A stretch of DNA of 54,082 nt from Bigelowiella natans CCMP2755 (taxonomy: Eukaryota > Cercozoa > Chlorarachniophyceae): contig ADNK01000974.1 in assembly GCA_000320545.1 (NCBI GenBank), positions 1 to 54,082 of the forward strand. Reading direction: 5' to 3'. The position numbers and the translations under genes are program-made. The notes beneath the pieces are model-generated. The model searched no databases. It had not been told where the DNA came from and saw only the letters and a program-made list of their open reading frames with translations. Of this stretch, positions 23,338-35,996 are shown piece after piece. Each line of letters starts with the position of its first letter. Positions within the stretch are counted from its first letter, which is position 1.

Positions 23338-25263
23338 AAATTGTACTAGAAGTTATGGTAGGGTGATATACATAGTTATGTGGCAACTCAAACACACAAA
23401 CACTACGCTCGTGAATATTATCCCAAAGAGGATTTCTGCTTCTATTTTTTTCCCTATGTTTTGTTGGTGTGCTCCTCACCAAAAGCCAAGCTATCGTAAT
23501 TCCGCGAGGCGACATTTGTATATTCTCGGAAAAAGTCCACAGTAACGCCTGGAAAGTACCGAAAAAGGAAAAATGGAAAAGTAGGTGATATTAGGTAATA
23601 TTCTTCTTTATGAGGACGAACTTACATTATACCCAACCCCACACTTCCCCCCCTCTACAACTCCTTCTCCCAACCATCTCTTTCACCAACCTTCAAGTCT
23701 CCCTGGTTTTCTCGTTGAGGTAGGAACATCAGCACAGAAAAACCAATGTCGGTTTGAGCAATCGACATTGTTCTTCATCACAAACTGCAAGCCTTTGTGC
23801 AAACGCTTGACTGTGCAGCATTTTCTATGTGCTGGAGCCGCTCCTCCGTCGTCTCCGTCAAAATCGCCGAAATCCCAAGGAGACCCATCGAAGTTACTAT
23901 TGTTTCACATATCGTATTTAGAAAATCAGCTTTCAACGCACAACTTCTACTAATAGCAGCAGCAACATCCACAGAAAACAACAGCATTTTTAACATTTCC
24001 TGGACACAAACATGCGAGATAAAAGGACTGCAATCAGCATAAGGTAAAACGCGGAATCAAATGAAAGCCAACCAGCCAAATATTTAAGCGTATATCAGCA
24101 CTGACCTGTATAGACTACCGTTCCAATGCCCCCCCATCCACATCCCGCTTACTACAAATGGGGACAACATAGGAAATTGTGAACAAAAGGGAGGATACGA
24201 CCGCGCAATATTAGTATTAATTTCAGTTGATTTTCTTTATTGTTTCGTAGGCAAATATGTCGTACACAGGCTCGCGCCCACAGGAATAATCCAAGTAACC
24301 ATATACTTCCTCATATATTCGTACACATTTGTTCGTTGCACTTACGGGTATCATTTTGAGGGAAAAGGACGTTGAGAGCATCGAACTCGGCCTGTGAATG
24401 GATAGATGCTAGTCTCATTGCGTACATCTGACAATACGTGTCAGCTTGAGACGTAGACAATTCTTTCTCGACAGCCATGAACCGCCTTTCATTTATAGTA
24501 GCTTCCCTATGGTTATAACCGCTAGTAGCGTCAGAATAAAGGCGGCTCGGGCAATTCCCGGAGTACGCAAGGGGGGGGGGGGGGAGGCTCTCCGGGCCTC
24601 CTTCCCTCTCGAGCAGGCTTATGACAACTGTTTCCAAGTCATTGCTTGCGAACACCCCCTCGAGCGGACGTGTTAGATTCTGAAGGACAATCGCCTCCCA
24701 TTGGATGGAAGAAGCAGAGCCCCGCGGCGAAACTGTATATATTCTCGTTGGTTCATTGTAGTAGACATAAAAGAACTTTTGGCAAGCTGCCGTTGCAGGT
24801 GAATCAATGAGGCCGCGGATGAAGTCTGATTTTACTGACAGGATCGTCCCATAGCACGTTTTCTCAAGCCTTACAGAATCTTTATAGTATTCGAATTGCA
24901 CTCGTCGCCCCAGCAAACGGCTCCTGTCAGCAGAGGGCGGAATACTTGCACATACATATCTTTTCCAATGACAGCCATAATCGTTCCAGACCGCCGATTG
25001 CGCGTCTATAACACTGCAGTCCTCGGCCCCGCCCCAATTATTAGGCTCACCCCATGCCCATGCGGTATAATCTGTTGGAGTTCCGTCCGTGTAGGCAAAT
25101 GTACCCTCGGATATGATGTCATTCAAGCCAAAATGCACAAGTTTATCCTGGTTAATCCCAAACAGAGCGTTTATGATGACGTTGAACTCTTCTGCTGAGT
25201 GAATAGAGAGGAGATGCATCCGAAACCTAGGGACCAGCGCCAGACGATACGAACGTACGAGCG

Positions 25264-25300
<37 letters not shown>

Positions 25301-25500
25301 ATCAGCAGCAGCAAGATCATACTTAAGCGAGTGGTAAAAGCAGAGAATAGATGCAAAAATGGTGGGGTGGAGAGGAGCGGCGGGTCACACAAACGAAAAC
25401 AAAAAATAAATCCAATGAAGTTTCGTGTGTGATGTCAAGGGAGAAGAAAAGGAGGAAAAACACTCTGCAAAGTGCAAAGACTAATATATGCATAAAGACG

Positions 25501-25579
<79 letters not shown>

Positions 25580-28450
25580 CATATGCATATGTACCTGCGC
25601 TTACAGTCGAGCTCCGCATCAAAATAGCTTTTCTCTTCAGTAACAAAGACGTATTCTCTGCCCTTATATCGCATTCTGCGGCCAGGAATCGTACTATCCA
25701 TCGGCTCAATTGTCGGCGTTTGGGCAAACGATGATGAGCTCGCGTATCTGACTGTGTTTGTGAGCGGAAATACCTCTGGGCTAGGAGTGTGGCCTTGAAA
25801 CGACGGCGGTGGGAGAGGGTGTAGGATAATGGACTCATGCCGGCGGACCTCGCACTCTCCCGCGCTTGGAATGTTTATGTACGACGTGTTTCCAAGGGAA
25901 GACGTATTGGACGAATAGATTGTCTCCACGCAACGAGTGGCCACATTGCTATCGTCATCGTCGATTTGAAGGGAGAGGCAGAATGGGGTTTTCTTCACCT
26001 GGATCTTATGCCATCGTCCTGGGCTCAACGCTTGTGCGCTCTCGATGCGAGCGGGGCATCTGTACGAATAGAAGCAACGGAGTCATACACCGTACATAGT
26101 CAGCAGCTGCTCTCAAGATAACCAAATAATTCCGTCTTCCTCATCGCATCGGGACCGGCGGGTAAACCAGGCACATACAAACAGCGTGCACGCATAGGTC
26201 ACAAGACGTGAAGCACCTTTCTCCAGGATTGATTCTTATGTATTTCAGGTTCTTGATTTGACCATTGGTGCAAGTTTTGCTCACGTTAACGGGCATGTCA
26301 CCCGGATTCTGGCGACGGAACTGAAAACAGGAATTCATGGACGAATCAAATTTTTTTAATTCGTATAGAAACATGATGTACTCAGGAAGGGTAACATTGT
26401 CCAGGCATTTTTAAAAAATCAGGCCAAACCAATATCCGATATGTAGCTTTCCCTAAATTAATTGACTAGGCATCTCCAAGCAACGTGTGAGTTGAAAAGC
26501 TATTACCTGAGCTGTGCGGTAGACGGAGTTTCTGAAACCACCGCCACAGATTTGCTCCTCATTATCCCTGCACTTCATGTTACAATCGCCGGCTGGCGTT
26601 TTCTTGCTCGGGCGCTTATTTCCGCAGAAACACTCGTTTGAATTTTGCAGCCCCGCATAAAGATATCCTAGAGTTCTACAGCGTTTCACGCAATTCTCCA
26701 CGCTAACTGAAGAGAGCTCTTGCTTGGCTGGCAATGTCCGGTACGAATTATCTTCGAAACAGCCGATGTAGTTAAGTCTCTAAGATAGAGAAATATCGGC
26801 GTTAAAGAGGTGAAAAATTCTCTTTTGTTGAGCGCGCATAGGTGATAAAAAGTATGGTTAAAAATTAACGAGGCAGGTCTCTATTTGTGTCTCAATTCGA
26901 AGTTGGCGGTGTGATTCGATGCGATTTCTACAGAGTGTGCTAACAGATAGTGCAAAAGTCATGAAATAGCTGTTTGTTTTATGTATCATGGTAGAAGGAG
27001 TTTTACCCATTTGCGCGAGAGTCGATAGTAGCTTCCATCTATGCTATATCGACTTCTCTGCCAGCTGCACAACAAAATGGGCACAGGAGGGGGGGGGGGG
27101 GAACAAGGTGATATCATATGATTGAAAAACCTATAAGGAGGGAGAGAAGAGTAATTGAAAGCGAATCGTTTCGCGGCCAAAGAACAGCAGGCTTCCAAAA
27201 CATTGATTTCGCTTGTGAAAACAGAGTGGATACGACAGCATATCGGGTATCGCGTATTCAAGATTTCTATGGCGTACTTGTTGTTGTCCGCCGTTCCCAT
27301 CCTTGGGTTAAAATCAAACGAGAGTAGAATCACTCGCACAGGTGTATTGGCCGCCAAAGAGTTACCTACGCACACAATGCACCGCGGAGTAAGAATGGCA
27401 GAACACGCAGCTTCAAATTCAGGCAAGAGGTAGGCGTGAATTTTGGTTTACGTTATTGTGTTTGTTGTTTACATTGGTAACTTGTCGCACTTCCCGGATC
27501 ACAACACAAGTGCGTGCCATTGAACCTCAGAGTTGTGTGGTCGGCAGATCCGGGGTCAAACCGAAAAGTTTCGATTTGGCTGCTGTCCGTGCGGAAGTAC
27601 CTGACCTCGCTACTGTGAGCGGAATTGTCGCGCTGAATGGTAAACGTAAGGTCTGTCTCCCATTGGATGTCTTGCCAATTAGGGCACTCGCTCCGGATCT
27701 GAATCAGCTGCCCGTCGGAGAGGAGAACACCCTGTAGGCGGTTGGCATCCTCGTCAGAGTAGCTGTAAGGGCCAAAGAATGAGCCGACATGCCCCGTGTG
27801 CTGCTTGGAAGGATTGAAAGCTTCGAAAGATGCGCCGAGTGTTGGTCCTTTGGTGGCGTCCAGCTAGGGAAAAAACATAGGAATAAGAGTTATCCGGTTT
27901 TTTTTTTTTTTTTGTCTAACAATACGTATTTTATATTCTGCCTTCTCTCTATTTCTCTCTCTTCTCCTGTTGGCGTGTGTTCGCGCGTTCGTACATCTTC
28001 TGCAATTCTACATTGCTCTCATATATTGGACAGAAAATACCTATTTTGATAGTGTCAGCAACAACGTATTCTCGACGTTGTTTACTTACAACTTACACAA
28101 TTCCCTATTCGCTCACATACCTGTGACTGCAACGGTATCCTATCGCACACAAGCTTTTGGTTCATCCACACACTCACCAGAGAGTCGCTCGAAAGCCTTA
28201 TTTTGAGCCGGTTCCAATTTTCGCCCTAAATGATGAGGATGATGATGATGATAAAAACGAATGATGCCGATTGATTATAAAGTTGTGGTGGTGGTGACGA
28301 TGTTTATTGCGGTGGAGGTGATGGAAGGCGCAAAACAAACGGTTATATCACATCTAGACAGACAATACATCTTAGCATTAACCAACATATTTTCAGAACA
28401 AAAGTCACACCAGAATACACATCGAATCCCACCAATGAATAAAGGAAAAC

Positions 28451-28484
<34 letters not shown>

Positions 28485-29835
28485 TACATTTATGGGGAAC
28501 TGGTGCACGGCAACACTTTTAAAGGAAATTTAATGGGAAATCAACTTGAGCTGCACGCCGTTCTTCTAATCTCTTCAACCTATCACCTGCGTTTCATATA
28601 CGCGATTTCTCCAAGTGCCTCCACACTCCTGCTCAGCATTACCCTGGCAGGGCATGCTGCACTCAGTAAGGGGTTTCTTATTCGAAGGTAGGACGTTCCC
28701 ACAAAAACATTGCGATCCAATTTGGAGGCCAGCATATTTATAACCTCCAGCTTTACAGGCATCAATACACTTCTCCCTGTCAAGACTTGGTACATATTGA
28801 TGGTGAGGCAGGGTCCGCTGGGAGAAATCTTCGAAACATCCCATCATGTGCTGCAAAAGTTTTATGCCAAGAATTGGTTACCACTCTTTACTTCAGATAC
28901 AGTTTACATATATTTATTTATTTCGAAACAAAAAATATGAGAACGACGAACGTTGATCATCTATCTTGGGGATAGCATCAACAATAAGCTCGCATACAAA
29001 AGTAAATACTCCGCTTGGTCAGAGGCTTTGCACCGTTACCAGCAATTTGTCTCATGAATAAATGGGACGATGCAAACGAGTGTGTAAAGTTTCGGAGCAG
29101 AAACCAAGCAAAGCTCTCACCAAAATCATGCAATAATGACGCAGCGAAGGTTTCGGCACTACGCAACAGGGAAGAGGGAAAAATACGACAGCTTCGTCGA
29201 AGTATACAAGACGATGGTGATGATGGTTGATTCTGTACCGTGTCGCATTCAGGAAACACTTGATCGTTGACGGTAATCCTGTACCCTGTCTGACGTGGCT
29301 CAATAGCAACCATCTTTGAGACGGAGTCGAAGGCAGTGGAAATCTGCCTCTCCGTACGACCAAAGGTCACTTTGCAGGAGGGATCGATCGATGAGGCTGC
29401 CCCTTGAACAAGCTTCAAATCAACGGAAACCTCGAAGGCAGCCGACGCGATAACAGTCGTAGCTTTTCTTCGCTGTGTACCCGCCTCTGTAGCCCTTCCA
29501 AGCACATCGTTGGCTTCGGCGAACGAAAGTGGAGAGGCCCCAAGCAATATTGTCGTGGGAGCGATTCCGCCCAGCGACGTATATTCGAACGCCACTTTGC
29601 CCTGGTTGCGAGGGTGATACCCCCTACCCATCCCGTACAGCCGCATGCTTGCATCGCTTGACTGCAAGATCATTGGAAAATCCCCCGTAACGAAGCTGCC
29701 ATGATCAAAGCGTACATCGACGGAGAAAGTAAAGGCCTCTCGGTTGCTGCTGTTGAGCCCAGCAACTTTGGTGTGCGGGCTAACAACGAAGCCCGGGCGA
29801 GTTGATGCCGTTTCTGAGAATATTGCATATATATA

Positions 29836-29872
<37 letters not shown>

Positions 29873-32112
29873 TAATGATAGTAGTGTGACTTGTGTAGGT
29901 GACTTTTGTAGGTTATTTGAAACCAGCCCGATGGTTTCTAGAGCCGAAACTTCCATAAACTCAATCCGATGAACATATACTCGTAATTACCCCCCGACTA
30001 AATACTTGACGAAATGTCGATGTAAAAGACTTTTTTTTAGAGATCCGAAGAAAGTAGGCGCAAGCTTCGCCCCAAACCCCCTCCTTCCCACTTCCTTTCT
30101 GTCTCCAACACATTACCTTCATATGGATGGGAAAGGGAGATCTTTGTAGTATCCGTTTGATTTAATCGGAAACGAGGCTTTTCCTCAGTGAGGCAGCCAT
30201 ACCGCCAATTGCGCAACCTAATCGCCCCCCCCCCAGCGTAGTAAAACCCACCCTGCTTCTTCGTCACCACGGATGAGGAGGTGGTGGTGGAGGAGGAGGG
30301 CAGGTTGACTCTACATACCTCGGTACCATTCTGGGAAAGGGTGAGAACGCTTTGTGCTCGCACGATCTGGATTTTCGTCCACTGTGCCAGGGGCAAGGAA
30401 CGCTCGGAGTCACAGCTGTAATTGGAGGAGGAAGAAACGTCATAGTAGAGGACTCGTAGCTTACGATCTGGCCTCAGAAATATGCCCGGATTGCTCAGTT
30501 TCAGCCAATTCGTTTTCGCTTCCCCAAAACTTCCTACTAAAGCGATCGGGCTCCCACCTGCAACAAGCCGCTCGACTTCCCATGGAAGAAGAGGGCGGTT
30601 GTAAACTCGGAAATCAAACAATAACCCCTCGAATTTGCCAGCGTAGCCTCCTCCTGTTATGAGATGAAGGATGGGCAATGAAATGATGGGAGAGCTGTTG
30701 TACATGCAACACGATGTGAAGGGAAGAACGCTGAGGTCATATTTGTTTTCGATGAAGTAATACGATGGCGGAAATTAAGAGAAATTTCCGCGGCAAATAA
30801 AACCAAAAAAAAATTAAACAGTGGCATTTTCACTTTCAGCATGATTGTGTGATTTGGACACGTTATTCAGCGGTATATAATCCATCTTCACTTTCAGCAT
30901 GATTGTGTGATTTGAACACGTCCGCTAGGTGAGCATGTAAACCGAGATTTTGTTATTCATTGTGTTTGTGCAAGCAGCAACGACGGACATACCAATGTAT
31001 TTTGGGCGAATGCAAGGGCCAGCACTGCTATTGATAGCTCGCGGTTCCCCAGTATTTCTGCTTACTTTATCTGTGACAGCAGTCAACCTTCCGTTTAAAT
31101 AATACGCAATCGTCTTCGCTTGAAGATCTCTAACGATTGCAAAATGCGTCCAGTCTGCCGAAGATATGGCTGGCTCATTCCATGCCTGGAAATATCCATG
31201 GCCACGCCCAGTACCGTAGTAATAACTGATTCTACCACTTAGTTCTAAAGTGCCAGCACCTTCCATGTCGTAGCCAAAATCAAATACACTTTGCTGGCTT
31301 CTTCGGTTTGCAGGCGCTTTCACCCAAAATGCGACTGTTTGGTCATGGCGCGTAGAGAAACCGGAGGTTTCTACCTTGACCACTGAGCAGGGCATGGAAG
31401 CGTCTAAACACTTGGAAATTGGGTAATCGACACAGCCGCAACCAGAACTGACCGCGCACGCATATTGACCCCTATGATTGGCCTGAAGGCTCTCGATGAA
31501 GTCAATCGGCGGACAGATTTTCATTTTAGGCTCTGCAATAACCCCATTGGTGCTGTTCGCCGACGTTCCATCATACTCCTCAAGATGGTACACCAACCCG
31601 TTCGCTAGTTCCCTTCGAGGCGAAGATGTCGGCGAGACTTCCAAATACGTGGTGAATTCTGAGCAAATTTCCCCAACTTGCAGCGGCAGATCCGCTCTTC
31701 CTCCTTCTCTGTCGGGCGTGCTCCTCTCGGGTGAGATGAGCGACGGAGGCACACTGAAAGACTGGTAGCCGACTTCAACCTCCACAACATCAACCTTACG
31801 AGTAAGCGGTCCAGGGAACTTGCTTTGGTAGAGTACGTACGCGCCAACTGAGAACCACCAAGTGCCAAACAGTGTGTTCCCGTCGAGGAGGGAGTCGGGG
31901 GAGGAGTGTGACATGAGACCGCCAAATTTATATTTGTCACCCGGCTCTCCAATGTAAAAGGTAGATATCTGCTTGACGGTTTTCGGCACTTCGCCGAAAT
32001 GAAGGTATGGGTTGACGTCCTGCTTCCAATGTTGCTGGTAGAGATTTGTGCCTGGCCAGTGCATGATGAACCTATCGGAGAACAAGATGACCACAGAGGT
32101 ATAAATAAATAA

Positions 32113-32156
<44 letters not shown>

Positions 32157-32980
32157 TGTGTTTGTTTGTGGTGTATAGTTCTTCATATAAAGGACAGAAC
32201 AAACAGACTTAAACTGTTTCGTCTTTGTGTTTGGAAGGCCAACGCAAAACCAAAGAGCAATAACATACTCGTACTGCGAGTCCTCTCCCACGTAGTGACC
32301 CAAGTCATCCAGCACCGCAAACTTGCTCGACATGGGGGCGCGAGCGTTCCTTCGAAATTGAAATTGTGGCCATAGATCCGCTGCAGAGATACGACAAGAA
32401 GAAGCACGCAGTAGAGGATACACGACGACATTAGATTCGATTATTGCGCCGATAATACCGAAGCGATTCATATACGAATATGTACTACTATCGCATGTCT
32501 TAATGTAGATATAATATCAAGGGAAACAATGACAATGATCCTGATTAGGATGCTTCACGCCGAAAAGGCAGAGAGGGAGAGGGGAGTTCAGCTATAATAA
32601 GCAGGGAATTTTTCCCAACATTACCTGCATCCACCGTGTCGCGCATAATCAGTGCCCGCCTCTTGGGCGGACTTGCAGGAGGATCCGATATGCGCAAGAA
32701 AGCGACTGGCCCTTTCCCGCGACAACGAATATGAAACGCTGCTTTACCAGCAGATGATGATGATGATGGTGCACAGCCCCAGGTTTCCCCCCCTTTTGCA
32801 TCCTTCACTAGAAGGGTTTGTCGTTGCGGTGAAGAGCTCGAAGCAGATTTTTCAGATGAGTTTGAATCACGAGCGATGACTGAGGATTGCTCATGTATCT
32901 GTAGTATGGTGTATAGGAAAGGGGGGAAGGGGACAAAAGTCCGAGGACACAGAGATTCAACAGTATTCAAATGCTGTACA

Positions 32981-33023
<43 letters not shown>

Positions 33024-33620
33024 GTGTGTGTGTGTGTGTGTGTGTTTGTGTATTATTACTGTTTGGTCATCAACACTTCCAGATATTGTAACTGGGCACG
33101 TTCCTCCCTCAGCTTGCCTCTCCTCCCCTTCGATCTTTCTATAGTAGCTCATCGATGGCGGGCGCTGGTAGGACAGCCCAGCGTCGTCGTTTAAAGCCGA
33201 GGGGCACGAGAGCAAGCATGCGTCCTTCGCAAGAGCAATAACCTCAACCTAAAGAAGGTCAATTAGAGAGAGAATATGAATCCCATAATCGGTTCGTTTC
33301 TCATTTCACAATCTCCGTTTCGGCGCGGATAAATTACTATCTGAGCCATAGTATTTATCAGCACGCTTGCTATATAAATACTCTATTCTCTACTACCTCG
33401 CAAATCGAAAGACGTTCGCTGCGACCAGGCCGCGTGATGTTTATCATATTTGCGCGTACAGGCTGCGGTCCACTGGTGCAGTCGAATTCTCTCATCTGGT
33501 CAACTCCAATTGATGCATTGCTCACACAGAGATGACTACCAACGTACAATGAAAACCCCGTCAGCTCCTGAGTCGACCTGACAAAACCAAGAAAATGTAT
33601 GAGAATGTACGCTCGTTCAA

Positions 33621-33666
<46 letters not shown>

Positions 33667-34423
33667 GTGTATGTGTATTTGTGCGTGCGTTTATTTATTT
33701 ATGTTAACATCTCTTCAGCCACATACCCGCGCGAATATATCTTAACCGTAGTAATATCAAAGATCGCTCCAAGATCCAGCCTCCACCACGGATTATCCTC
33801 AACCTTTGTTTGAGCACAGCTATAACCGGAACCATCGGTTATAACAGCCCTGCCGAGACTCAGATCAATTGCGCGTCGTGCCCGTGTATATACAGACGAC
33901 GTGCTACTTTGCTTTGCTGTTCCATACATGGCGATGTTCATGTAGCTTCGACTGCTTGGATTCGGTGAATGTAAAGAAAAACCGCTACATCCACCAAGGT
34001 CGTCACAGGATCGCTGTATAGCCTCGAAGTCCGAAAACGGCCTGCATTTCAATACAAGGCAATTTGAAGGAATATCGGCTTGGCGCGTATAATTGCTTCT
34101 CCCGCCGCTGCTGCTGCTACTTCCGCTGTTTATGTTGAGCAGCTGGTTTTGGGTCGTAACTATGGCCAAGTTTCCCTGCTTGGAGACCCGAACTTGGGGT
34201 ATTGAGACTGGTGTACCACCGCCGCAGGTAAACGTGAGGTTTGTCAATGATGAGGTGAGAGGGGGGGGGGGAGGTAATCGGTACTTGCCTCCTAAGAAAT
34301 CAAACAAAATTCCAACACAGAATGATCAAACTGCGATGGTGAGGTTCTGAAAATAAAAATCGAAGCATGCATAGCATCTTTGGAAAGACGGCGCGTTGGT
34401 GCTACTCAGCAGCTTTCACACAG

Positions 34424-34470
<47 letters not shown>

Positions 34471-35928
34471 TTGATTCAAGCAATACCGGTATCCGCCTCT
34501 CCCCATGTCACAATCGGCGTTGTTTCGTTGCTCGTCATCGCGGCAAAAGCGCAGCAGGAGGCGGACAAAACACTAGCACCAAGGGTTATGTTCCCCGTTG
34601 ATTTCCCCCACGCAACAGCTTCATTTGCCTCCGTTATGGCAGCAAACCCTGCGTCATTGCCGACGATATCTCGCACTTGCTCGCGTTTAAGTTTGTCCAA
34701 AACCGACACTGGCAGCCTCCATACCCCCGACTGGCTAGGATCGCCCCACATCAATACATCGTCATCATGCATTACAACAGCGAAACCCATAGGCCCAGGA
34801 AAGACCTTCTTCACCCCCTCCCCCTTGATCAGCCTCCGCCATGTGTCTTGATGTAGAACCCTTCCGCCTTTGATCCTGTCCCCCCACGTCACCACAGAGG
34901 ACTTGTTTTTGAATATGGAAGGAAGGGGAGCGTAGGTCGGGCTCAGCGTTGTAGGGGCACAACTTGACGGAGTAAAGCTCGGGACCGCTGTGAGCGGATG
35001 GTAAGTGGTGGGTGTTGATGACGGGGATGACGAAGATGGGGATGTTGTCGGCGTCCTTGTTGTTGGGCAGCATGATTGAGGACTGGTTGAAGGCGCTGAC
35101 GACGACGGAGCTGTAGACACTGGGCTCGTTGTGGTTGGGGAAGATGTCAGCGGCTTACTGGTATATACGAACACTTTGGCTTTATAAAATCGGTCGCTTG
35201 CTGGGCTGGAGCGAAATTCATCGACACCACTAGCAACCTGTCTCATCCCAATCCCTGATGTACCAGAATACATGAAGAAGAAACATACGAAGAAGATGAA
35301 GGAAGAAGCAAAAGAAAAATGCGCTGCATTCACACGTGAGCGTAAAAATAGGGAGCAATCGGTAAATTTTTAAAGGCAATTCGTTCGTCAGCCAACTTGA
35401 AAGCATCACACCAACCACATGTTACATTTTACCTTCTGATGTTCCTGGACAACAGCAGCAGCCTCTTTCGTCTCGAAAGAACCCTAGACGAAAATTCAGA
35501 TCGTTTCCCCGCCCACCATTGACGGAAAGGCTTGGAAAACAATATCGATCTTCGAAGCCGCTCTTGGACACATTGAAAGGGTTCGGCGGATTGACGCTGT
35601 TATAGTTGTTGCCAATTGTTGTGACGGATTGGAAAGCGCTCTTCGGTTTCGTTGATGTTGAAGCGCAAGTGGCAATGGCAGTTCTCCCATTGCGAACAAT
35701 ATCTCTTAAGGTCATTGTTGATTCCGAAGCAGAGAAAAAATGGAAAGACTGCGAAAAGCCTGTGATTAGGAGGTGTCGTAAGACTTTTCAGCGAAGCTCT
35801 ACGCACGTCCGAAAATCAACGGTCGCGGTGCTCCCATTTTCAGGTGTGCGCATTGGCCGAAGCAATCAATATAAACCATTCGTATAAACACACGCACACA
35901 CAAATGCATATATGCATATACATATAAA

Positions 35929-35996
<68 letters not shown>

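Larger units (their letters stand above)
21554..26320 (-). other. Receptor block: LamG segment and two C-type lectin domains
   Basis: LSPGRWHKIQVKK opens a LamG-like stretch. C-type lectin 1 crosses the intron at 25595/25226: REYVFVTEEKSYFDAELDCK, MHLLSIHSAEEF, AWAWGEPNNWGGAEDCSV, then WNDYGCHWKRYVCAS. C-type lectin 2 is split into three exons: RLASIHSQAEFDALNVLF, then GMWMGGHWNGSLYS, then NFDGSPWDFGDFD and VDCSNRHWFFCADVP. The EPN and WND motifs in lectin 1 are those that bind calcium and sugar in the family. Small exons 21554-23146 add less well-recognised sequence. Confidence 0.78.
29239..32898 (-). other. Receptor block: laminin-G/concanavalin-like modules
   Basis: QTVAFWVKAPANRRSQQSVF, WTHFAIVRDLQAKTIAYYLN and IGGGYAGKFEGLLFDFRVYN make one complete LamG-type sandwich. 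Its last strand lies across the 30993/30653 intron, which supports the splice. A second partial module (LPLAQWTKIQIVRAQSVLTL) follows, then a third in the exon ending at 29239. Ligands are probably glycans (family-based inference). Confidence 0.7.

Noticed and set aside
23778-23996. Alternative minus frame over the C-type lectin 2 exon
   Set aside because: The other frame gives clear lectin motifs and matches phase with both neighbouring exons.
35235-35333. A second signal peptide and gene start near 35.3 kb
   Set aside because: The hydrophobic stretch lies in an intron; the phase-keeping acceptor at 35254 removes it.
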